From assembly GCA_934045075.1 (NCBI GenBank), contig OW203722.1, positions 8,339,303 to 8,403,302 of the forward strand: a DNA stretch of 64,000 bases, given 5' to 3'. The notes under the pieces are model-generated. The model was not told where the DNA came from. It searched no databases and saw nothing but the letters and a program-made list of their open reading frames with translations. Each line of letters opens with the position of its first letter. The stretch's first letter is position 1. This document shows, piece after piece, positions 55,627-64,000 of the stretch. Source of the DNA: Yponomeuta sedellus (taxonomy: Eukaryota; Arthropoda; Insecta; Lepidoptera; Yponomeutidae). Position numbers and translations under genes: made by a program.

Positions 55627-56263
55627 CTGACTTTTTTTCTTGACAGTGGTAAAGATAAATTATTGGTTTAGGTTATGAAAAAAATTTCTCATCTTTTAAA
55701 AAAAATCTTACTGTAAGTTGATTTAAAACAATTATTTTAATTATTTTATGTATGCAAAACCTGAATCTGCAGTAGAATACAGATGAAATGCGTATGTTAA
55801 GAGTAGGCTTCAAAATAGTTCCATCTAGTGGCGGAATGGTGAACTACTTATCGGTTCGATAACTATACGACCGTCCTCCGTGTACTCAGAAACGCATTGA
55901 CAGTTAACTGACGTTTATTGAACTGATAACTTTATTGATTCTATAGCTAACGAACCATTCACTGTGAACCTCAGAAACCGGGCATAAGGGACACAAACCG
56001 GGGGGTGGGCAGCAGCGCCCCCTGCAGTACAATTGAACCAAACTGCGATCCCCAACCGGCATGCCCAGCGTGGGGATTATGGACATTACCCACCAATGAC
56101 GGCACAACCTTGCGCTATGGCGCTCATTAGGGGAGGGCTATGTGCATCAGTGAACTAATATAGCCTGAAGAAGAAGAATGCCATTGAAGCAATGAATGAA
56201 TGAAAACAAGCAGCAAATTGAAAGCAATATATTGAACATATATTGAACCCTGTAATATCGGCT

Positions 56264-56865
56264 TAAGGCGCTGCCCGGTGCTAACTAGCGCCACCAATGA
56301 AATAGTTATTTGTTATACAAGAGTGCAAAGTTGCTTTTTAACCGCGTGTTCAATTTTGATGACCGAGCAAGCGAAGGATTCTAAAATTGAATCACGAGCT
56401 CAGCGAGTGATTCAAAATTAGAATCACGAGCTCAGCGAGTGATTCAAAATTAGAATCCTGAGCGTTAGCGAGGGAATCAAAAGAGCACGAGGTGAAAAAT
56501 CTTTGCACTCGAGTGCAACACGTAACTTTTCATTCAACCTCAGCGAGGAAATGACTAAATGCAAAAAAAAACGTTTACAATCACAAGATAGGAACACTTT
56601 TTTAATTCACAAACTTAGTGCACACGATGTTCAAAATTCAATTTAATTTATCTTCTAGAGAATAAAAACGACTTTTCCACTCAGATATTGAAGATTAAAA
56701 ATACTCTTTCAGAGATGGTGGGATGAAAATTATATTAATATCTGCCTATTACGTTTTTTTTTTCAAAAAGTTTTTATTAGTTTTGATTTTATTACTGTGA
56801 TTACGAGTTTTAAAACCTACAGTCTAGAACTATGGATTAAGGCGCTTTGGTGTGATGTGTTTGGT
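56264..56865. other. intergenic, with a short tandem of about 33 bp
   Basis: At 56395-56475 'attcaaaattagaatcacga' plus 'gctcagcgagtg' repeats about 2.5 times. The rest is AT-rich with no gene seen. Confidence 0.6.
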
Positions 56866-57022
56866 GTAGTGTACCCACGCTGGGCGGGGATCGCAGTTCG
56901 GTGGAATTGTACTCCAGGGGGCGCTGCTGCCCACCCCGCGATTTGTGTCCCTTAGTCGCCTTTTACCACACCCGCGGGAAGAATTGGGTTGGTGCCATTC
57001 TCTAGGCCGACACCACACAGCC
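56866..57022 (+). repeat. 5'-truncated S1 SINE
   Basis: From 'cccacgctgggcggggatcg' to 'ggccgacaccacacagcc'. Confidence 0.7.
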
Positions 57023-57912
57023 AGTTCTAGCCAGGTTCCAGACTAGGTTCTGACAATAGTTAATGTCACAGATCCATTTTCTGAAATGATAGTTTCGCTA
57101 AGCAAATATAGTAAACCTAACTGTATAATTGTGTTCTGTGTTCAGCTTGTAGTTCAGAGCTTGACAGAACATTACAGTACCACACATCGGAAAGAAGTGT
57201 AACGAACGTACCCGAAGCTATAAGTACATTCAACATGATCTTTAACCGATACGGTAAGGTGCAGAATTGATTGCCGCAGTAGCGCTACCTATTTCGCTCA
57301 CGCTAATAGTGCCAAACTAAAGTCACCTGCATCGATGACGTTGAATCAACCTGACTGCCATAAAATGAAACTATCTGATACTTAAGTATTTACTCAGTGA
57401 AATTCTCAATTCAGTAACCGGCATAGAGTATAATAAGTCTGGGAAAGTAACCGGCCCACAGTCGTTAAAATTTATATGATGGTCTTTTTGAAAAACACAT
57501 TCATAAAACAAGTTATGATTTTTTTTTATTGGTGGCGATATTTTGCACCTCGTAGCGCCTTAAAGAATCTATGAAAGGAATGCCTGTCTGATAGCCCCAC
57601 AAAATGCTTTTATGCAAGCCCATATTTTTTCTGTGGCCAGCCCACATCGGTCCAATGGTGGACAATAACCACTTCCCAGTATTTTCTGGCCGCGGCAATC
57701 CTCACCAAAACGAATTATAGATATCTATTATCAATAATATTAGAAAGTCATTCATTACTATATCTGACTCTAAAACGTTATTAAACACAATGTTCTAACA
57801 ACCTACCTACAGTTGTTCCTTATATAATATTATCTCACTAGTTATCGTCGAGGGTAGTTGACCATTTGTTGCAGGTCACTTCAGACTGCTGTGTGCGAGA
57901 GACAGAATTAAA
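57023..57912. other. upstream of the secreted-protein gene; nothing recognised
   Basis: AT-rich. No coding exon or repeat with a partner in this window was seen. A promoter for the gene at 57913 may lie near its right end. Confidence 0.4.
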
Positions 57913-58278
57913 ATGGGCAAGATTTACAAATTAGTTATTTTTGCTGCTATATTCTTCGCCAACGAATTAGTTCTTACAAATGGTAATTTATTTTTCCTTT
58001 TAGTTGATCGAGTCTACATTCAGTGTTGTTTAGCTTGCATTGTTTCATATGATTTTAAGTGTCGGCGAAAGGTGTGAAGATATCTTGAACAATAAGTACA
58101 TACTTCCTTACAATTTTTTATTGTCTAATTTAAAATCTTATTTAGCTTATAGAGTGTTCCGAGAGAGTGAAAGGAAATTGATTTTGGCGCTTCACAACGA
58201 GACCATAAATATGCAGTGCGACTCCGACATACGGATTGCCTACTGCGGCTTTAAACATCCGACTGGGAAAAGATATTC
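57913..58278 (+). CDS. small secreted or membrane protein, unidentified, first two exons
   Basis: Exon 1 (57913-57982) encodes MGKIYKLVIFAAIFFANELV, a clear signal peptide (basic start, hydrophobic core). The GT donor and the acceptor before 58146 join in phase to exon 2 (58146-58278): YRVFRESERKLILALHNETI ... MQC ... AYCGFKHPTGKRY. The L-x-L-x-x-x-x-x-x-M-Q-C ... Y-C-G-F pattern recalls one face of an immunoglobulin-like fold, but the family is not recognised. The frame closes soon in a possible exon at about 58434 (ending RNLNSRPL), or the gene was truncated by the MITE and P-like insertions that follow. Purely predicted. Confidence 0.5.
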
Positions 58279-58867
58279 GTAAGTACTTTTTACTTATCAA
58301 TTATTTTATGTGGCAAATAGGAGAAAAATATCACTACAGAACAGACACACGTCTATTAAAACTAAGATCTATCTACCCTTACGTGTGGCCAATGGTCATA
58401 TCTATCAAAACTACGATGTTTAACTTGAATTTTAGGGTGATCTATAGAAACCTAAATTCACGTCCACTCTAACGGTTTAACAATTTTGACGAATCCGATG
58501 TCAAAATAATTGTGTAGGTATTACATAGGTACCTACCTATATCGGCAGTAGGTTAAAACAGACAACTTGATACAGTGGATAACCATACCAAAAGGACCAC
58601 ATCAAATGAAATCACATCATTTTGAAAAAAAAAAAAATGATTTTTTTGATTCGTGGCAACAGCGTGGGAATTAAAGGAACACAACACCTGTAAACTTTTC
58701 ATACCTACCTGCTGAGTATGCGATTTTCACTAAGTAATTAAATACCTACTTAAGTAACGTTCTGTCATGCTCTTTTCTAAGAAATTCGAAGAGACATTAC
58801 TATAGTTAACTATTTACTTAGCGAAATTATCAATTCAGAAATTGGCCCTTAATCAATATGAATGTAT

Positions 58868-59113
58868 CGCACCCTCAGAACGAAACATGCCTAAGTCAAA
58901 AAATAGTGAAATTGAGTTACAATCATAGTCATAAAAAGGTATGCCGTGGACGGAAGATTCACTATGCTCTTTTTTTACAATAAGTGCCTTTGTTTTACTA
59001 TTCATCGGAAAGAGCATACCTTTTTATGTCTCTCTATGATTGTTAGGTACTCAATTTTTTGAGTATTTAAACTATTTTTTGACTTAGGCCTCTTTCGTTC
59101 TGAGGGTGCGGTA
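58868..59113. mobile_element. foldback MITE with about 75-100-bp arms
   Basis: Left arm 58868-58945 ('cgcaccctcagaacgaaaca') and right arm about 59005-59113 (complement of the same) enclose about 65 bp. Ends 50 bp before P-like copy B. Confidence 0.75.
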
Positions 59114-59158
59114 TATCGCGGCAGCCGCGCGTTGGTCGCGCGTCAGAAGCACTACGAC

Positions 59159-61099
59159 CACAGAGCATATAAATAAGAGACGGGACCTCCCTATATGCTT
59201 TTGTAATGAGTTTAGCCCCGTTAGCAATACCAACAAATAGAGCAAAAATGCAATGTCAAAAGTGCTACCAACATAACAACTTGTCTGTGCATTAGGGACG
59301 TCCACTTACATTGGTACTACATTTATCGATATCGATAAATTTTCATCCAGGGGCTCCGCAGTTAGCCTAATAAAATTAATAAAAATCAATGTTTTCAATA
59401 AAACGACAAATGAAATTAGTATTTTATTATTGATTATCAAATCACAATAATTGTGGTCAAGGTCTATTGAATTTATTTCAGCAGCTATTTGGTTTTTCCT
59501 TAGAGGTGTCCAATCTGAGCGAACTTCATCAATCGGTGGTTTGGATTCAGGTGCTGAAATCGTCAAAAAAAGTTAAGTTGAGTCGTTATTGATTATTAAT
59601 TTGTTGGTAAACTATGCTACTTACCGGGATAGTTCTGATAAATATGCTGAGATTCCAGGCCACAATAATTGTGGTCAAACCCTACTGGACCAATAGCAAC
59701 AGCTGATATTTTGGCTGCTGTACAAGGTGCTGAAAATGATAACACTTTGTAATTTATCAAAGTAAACAAACTCTAGTTACAAAAAACTTCAGCGATACAT
59801 GAAAAGTCTACGTACCAGAGTTGTTTTGTGAAGCTCGACAACTAATAGGTTTTTGTATAGCTGAATCTGAAAATAAACAATTGCAAGAATAGTCCGAAAA
59901 AAAAATTGTTTGTTCCTGTTTACCACATAACTGCATAATTGACTATGTAACTATCAAATACATTTTTATAAAAAAATATTTTAAGTTAAAAATTAGTAAA
60001 AAAAATATTTTAGTAATTCCAATCACTAACCAGTTTCAAGTGATGCGACGTGGCTACGTGGTAAGGAAACTCAGCTAGTAAGTAATCAGGAAGAGGAGGC
60101 GCATTTATAAGTAGAGAAGATACAGCCCTGTAAAAAAATGTTTATCAAAGTATGTCATTTACGTATTAAGACGTAATAATAATATTGCGTTCTAAATGAC
60201 GGGGCAAAATATATTCAAATGTTCGACGTAAAGCAAGGCGTATTTTGTGTTTTATTACATAATTATTCATGAAATGTAGTAAGTGTTACATTATAAGTTT
60301 ATAACACAACTCACCATTTCTTTAATCGGCTTTCTTTTAAAATAGTTGTAAAAATCTTTCGGCCGGAAATGATCTCTACAAACATATTTATGTTGGTGGA
60401 GTTTTTCGATGGGGATATACGATATAAGATCTTCCACAATTTTCACCCATTGTCTGCATCTAAAAAAAAAACTAAATTCAATACAGCCACTAATAGTGCA
60501 TCGTTGAAACATTGTTATGGCTTACAGCAATTCACCCGTCATACACTGAGTAGTCATTCTGACCAAGGTACTTATCAGATATTTTTTTATCGATATTGAA
60601 TATGTGTATGGCACATCACTATGACATTGAAACATCTGAGTATTTTTCTCATAGTATATTAATTACGTTATTTAACATAATTTATGATCTTGCTCTTGTG
60701 CAAGATGACAAAAACTGTAGCCAGAAATACTTACCGGTCTTCATCCCTAGGAAATTTACCCATAAACTTTCTTTTGGTACCCTTTGACCGGCTGCATCTT
60801 ATTTTACAAATGGCACAAGTTCGACACCATCCGATCAATGCCAATATTAAAAGAAAATCACTAAACACTGTACAACAAGATACACACAGCTAGATATTGA
60901 ACAAACTTAAAACACAAAAATTTTAACTAGAAAACGTTCTAATATGTGCCGCGTTCCGCCATATTTGTTATGTTTTCAGTTTGACATTGACAGCAAAGAA
61001 AGAGTAAGTAGTATTAAAGAGTGAGACAAAAATATGTCCGCCATTAAAACGGGGCTAAATGCGAACAAAAATTTCAAAGTTCCTACTTGCGCTAGGCTG
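59159..61099 (-). mobile_element. P-like THAP-bearing DNA transposon, copy B
   Basis: 1941 bp between perfect 8-bp duplications actacgac (59151-59158, 61100-61107). Same ends as copy A (CACAGAGCAT ... GCTAGGCTG). THAP exons correspond to 60735-60844 and 60315-60459, but the start codon of exon 1 reads TTG. It lacks the 88-bp insert of copy A. Confidence 0.82.
60315..60844 (-). pseudogene. THAP-domain exons of P-like copy B
   Basis: Exon 1 (60735-60844) is open but its ATG is replaced by TTG. Exon 2 (60315-60459) encodes RQWVKIVEDL ... YVCRDHF as in copy A with one Asp-to-Tyr change. Downstream exons match copy A, including the frame problem in exon 3. Confidence 0.7.
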
Positions 61100-61107
61100 A
61101 CTACGAC

Positions 61108-61752
61108 TGCAGCGCTCGGAGCTAGCGGTGGCATTGACATACGAACGAGGCGGAGTCGGCGTTAGATCAGTGTTGCAAGCACATGAGCATTGTATCGATA
61201 TCAACCCTTTTTTATACGTCCGGCTGTGATACGGTCCGTCCGCGCTATAGCAGCTTTAGTCGCACAACAAAAACGCCTAAATATGAAAGCGCTCATATCG
61301 GGGGGCACGGCAGTGACCCCGCCGAGTCGAGTGCGAAGCAAACAATGCCGTACCATCTTTACTGGAACCATTTCGCCGCATTTTCAGGCCCCTATTTGAG
61401 CCTCTGGATAAGACCAGAACGCAGAAACTTACGTCATCCAGTAAGCTATAATCACATACTTAAAATCCAAAATGTCAAGTCTGTAGGTCATTTAGTTCCG
61501 AAGTTATAAGCGACAGCAACGTTTCGTGACACTCGCTCACTGATGATCTGTAAGCGCAGCGGTGGGGTAACCTGGTAGACGTGAAGTGGTATAAATCTGG
61601 TTGATGGGAGCTGGCTCTTCAATAAAACAAAGACGGGAATCCTGTAGATACTTCACACTATATTACTCAGAATATATGGACGTATTACATCGTCAAATAT
61701 GAATTAACTTAAAAATAACTAGGGACAGCCATGCATGCCCGGGGAGAAATTT
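61108..61752. other. stretch between P-like copy B and copia, not identified
   Basis: GC-richer than its surroundings in 61100-61450. Overlapping plus-strand frames (61183-61509) share no family I know. Possibly the tail of another non-LTR element. Confidence 0.35.
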
Positions 61753-62005
61753 TAGAGAGAGAGAGAGTGTTGCTACACTCAACAAACGGAAACGTCAAAT
61801 CGAAAAAAGATTGCCATATCAAGTTAATATTATTGCGCATACATGAGACAAAATAAAGTCTCTCTAATACTTCCCCTTATGCCAATAAATGCAATATTTA
61901 ATCATATAATAAACACTGCAAACAAAATAACAAGACTCTATCAAACTGATTCTACATGTATCAAATACTACACACAACATGCTACACTATACAACATTAC
62001 AAGTT

Positions 62006-63565
62006 TCATAACATCACATTCAGTTTATTTACAAACTCTTTATGTTTGATAGAGCTTAAAGGTTTAGTAAGCACATCAGCAATCATCATTTCAGTCTGTA
62101 AATACTCAATGTTAATACAGTTATTCCTTATCAAATCCTTAACATAATGATAACGAATGTCGATGTGCTTGCTCCTCTTGTGACAGTATTCACGAGCCTC
62201 TAGTAACTTATGTGCGCTTTGATTGTCATTCATCACAGTTATATCTAAGGTAGAGTTCAGAACCTCTGAAATAAACCCTTTTATAAACATCAAATCCTTA
62301 CACACATCAGTAATGGCTAGGTACTCAGCCTCCGTACTAGATAGTGCTACACAACGCTGTTTGCGTGATTCCCAATTCACAACGTTGTTTCCCAGCTTAA
62401 CAACAAAGCCTGTGTATGACTTCCTGTCGGTAGAGTCATTTCCCCAGTCCGCGTCAGTGTAAGCAGACAAATTCAATCCATCAGACTTTATTACATATAA
62501 AGAATAATCAATTGTGCCTGCCAGATAACGCAAGATGCGCTTAGCTGCTTGCCAATGACTCAAATCAAACCCACTACTAAATTGGCTTAATTGACTGCAA
62601 GCATACGAGATGTCGGGCCTTGTACATACGCTTAAATACATAAGACTACCCAGTAGTTGCCTGTAGTTATACACATCATCGTTCAACACAACACTAGGTT
62701 TACATAACTTACTTCCTACAGACATAGGAGTAGAAACATGTTTACAATCCGACATACCAAAGCGCACTAATATTCTCTTAATATACTCGGACTGATTTAA
62801 CTTAAGAATGCCCTTGTATTTATCCCGAATTACATTAATGCCCAAACAACTTTTCAATGTTCCTAAATTTTTAACATCAAAATCTCTTTGCAATAATTTT
62901 AACAATTTATCTTTACTTGGGCTATTTTTTGTAAAGAATAAATAAAAATCATCTACATATAGGGCTATGATTATAAAATCATTATGAGTCCTTTTTGTAT
63001 ACACACATGGCTCTGATGCAGTTTGACAATATCCATTACTTATCAACAACTCATTAACTTTAGAATTCCAAAGCCTACTGGCCTGCTTGAGCCCATAAAT
63101 TGACTTTAACAATAAACAAACCTTATTATTATCACAACCAAACCCTTCCGGTTGTTCCATCAAAATTGTTTCAGTTAATTCAGCATTTAAGAAAGCACTG
63201 GTGACGTCTAAGTGCTCCATCTCTAAATCTAGCTCATTTGCTATTGAAAACAATATTCGCATAGTGGAGTGTCGTACGACAGGGGAAAAAGTTTCACTTT
63301 AATCAATTCCTGGCTTCTGACTAAAACCCCTCGCGACTAAACGCGCCTTAAACCTTTCGAAATTCCCAGAAGCATCAAACTTCTTCTTGAAGACCCATTT
63401 ACATTTAATTATGTTACCCCCTTTTGGTCTATCAATTAATTTCCATGTGCCATTTGAAATAAAGGCGGCATACTCACACTTCATAGCAGATTGCCATTCC
63501 TTGGCATCTAGCGAGCTCATGGCCTCACTGTAGGACAGTGGTTCATCATGATTCTGGACCATCAT
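62006..63565 (-). pseudogene. copia pol: reverse transcriptase and RNase H
   Basis: EWQSAMKCEYAAFISNGTWK and KWVFKKKFDASGNFERFKAR open the RT. After GID comes a TAA (63299-63301), then SETFSPVVRHSTMRILFS continues in the same frame. MEHLDVTSAFLNAELTE holds the first catalytic Asp and ALYVDDFYLF the YVDD box. The RNase H part has AYTDADWGND and ends in ADVLTKPL ... NKLNVML at 62006. One nonsense codon is the only break in this segment. Confidence 0.9.
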
Positions 63566-63977
63566 AGATCACAGAGCGAGTAGTACGCACAGGACGGGTA
63601 CTAGTAGCGGCAGGTAACTCTACCTCGGCGCGCGGTACATCTTCCCCTCCAACTGAGCTCTCGCACGGCGACAGTGACGTCACGCACTCGCCAAGCGCAG
63701 ACGGCTCTGCGTCACTCGACTCGTGGTCGCTCCCTGTACGGAAATCTTCATCTGAAATTGATAAATTATTCATTTTATTATTCGATTCCATACTATCATC
63801 ATTACAAATATTGTCTGAAATGTTACTCTCATTCACATTCAATTCATATAAATTCATATTATTATTAAATTGATTACTATCATTCATCAAAATAATATCA
63901 TCACTAATATCACAGTCAGTTTCAGGTCTGTCTTTATAAAATGTTCTCTCTAAAAATGTTACATTCCGGGCTAACAA
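63546..63977 (-). pseudogene. copia linker between integrase and RT
   Basis: An Asn/Ser/Asp-rich frame (NNNMNLYELNVNESNISDNI) typical of the spacer after copia integrase. It ends TTRSVIYDGPES in a frame different from that of the RT, so a one-base shift lies near 63550-63565. Confidence 0.75.
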
Positions 63978-64000
63978 AACTTTCTTAGGATTCAGGGAAT

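Larger units (their letters stand above)
54547..55984. mobile_element. PIF/Harbinger transposon relic with both typical genes
   Basis: 1438 bp inserted in the S1 SINE: ends TGCCCGGTTTCTGAGGT and complement, 3-bp duplication taa (54544-54546, 55985-55987). A transposase N-terminus is read on the plus strand and a Myb/SANT-like protein on the minus strand, the classical two-gene Harbinger layout. Most of the DDE domain is deleted. Confidence 0.85.
43838..56176 (-). repeat. SINE-like S1 repeat, split by BEL and Harbinger insertions
   Basis: Pieces 43838-43863, 54501-54546 and 55988-56176 join into one S1 copy of about 261 bp in minus orientation, matching the unsplit copies. It is flanked by aatgccat at 43830-43837 and 56177-56184. 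Confidence 0.82.
43590..56263. mobile_element. outermost Harbinger-type MITE, split by nested insertions
   Basis: Left end AGGCCATATTACACGGTTCA at 43590. The right end at 56263 is the complement of AGCCGATATTACAGGGTTCA. The 3-bp duplication taa stands at 43587-43589 and 56264-56266. Without inserts it would be about 330 bp. Everything from 43838 to 56176 was inserted later. Confidence 0.75.
61753..64000 (-). mobile_element. Ty1/copia retrotransposon, 3' part, decayed, cut by the window edge
   Basis: RT-RNase H of copia type on the minus strand, with a candidate short 3' LTR at about 61753-61866 (TAGAGAGA ... TCTCTCTA, 114 bp) after a purine run (AAGGGGAAG). The 5' half is outside the window, so LTR and target duplication cannot be confirmed. 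Confidence 0.85.

Noticed and set aside
50585..61099. Segmental duplication explaining the two THAP segments
   Set aside because: Each copy has its own exact 8-bp flanking duplication, so two transposition events fit better.
61183..61509. 108-codon plus-strand frame as a gene
   Set aside because: No recognised domain, an overlapping second frame, and repeat-like GC-rich surroundings; not enough to call.

Overview
The window looks like nuclear DNA of a moth or butterfly (Lepidoptera). It is AT-rich, its genes are intron-rich with short GT-AG exons, and it is packed with short repeats and insect-type transposons (a CsRn1-like Ty3/gypsy, BEL/Pao, Ty1/copia, a mariner with long inverted repeats, PIF/Harbinger, hAT-type and P-like elements). 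The species cannot be read from the sequence alone.

Two conserved genes stand head to head. On the minus strand, 180-16273 is the translation initiation GTPase eIF5B: 15 coding exons with consistent phases, running off the left edge before the C-terminus. On the plus strand, 22901-40371 is the complete mitochondrial RNA helicase SUV3 (SUPV3L1): 15 coding exons, 771 codons plus stop. A decayed 4.8 kb Ty3/gypsy element (16749-21532, 5-bp target duplication) sits in their shared 5' region with an hAT-type MITE (21834-22211). The introns hold many MITEs, SINE-like repeats, tRNA-Ile-like units and simple repeats. A 2.4 kb mariner (36369-38775) lies in SUV3 intron 13.

From about 40.6 kb onward the sequence is mostly mobile DNA. 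The key structure is a nested block, 43590-56263. A Harbinger-type MITE (TSD taa) holds a SINE-like repeat (TSD aatgccat). That repeat holds a BEL/Pao retrotransposon (43864-54495, TSD ataat, LTRs differing at one base in 589). The BEL element holds a P-like THAP element (50585-52613, 8-bp TSD ggaacaag), which itself holds an 88-bp insert. A two-gene Harbinger relic (54547-55984, TSD taa) also hit the SINE. A second P-like copy (59159-61099) has a different 8-bp TSD (actacgac), so the pair are independent transpositions, not a segmental duplication. The BEL 5' leader carries six 92-bp tandem repeats, each with a hairpin. A small gene with a signal peptide is seen at 57.9-58.3 kb. The right edge holds the 3' part of a decayed Ty1/copia element.

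All calls are by eye from the sequence. Exon borders were chosen by GT-AG sites, phase agreement and protein family knowledge. No searches were run.
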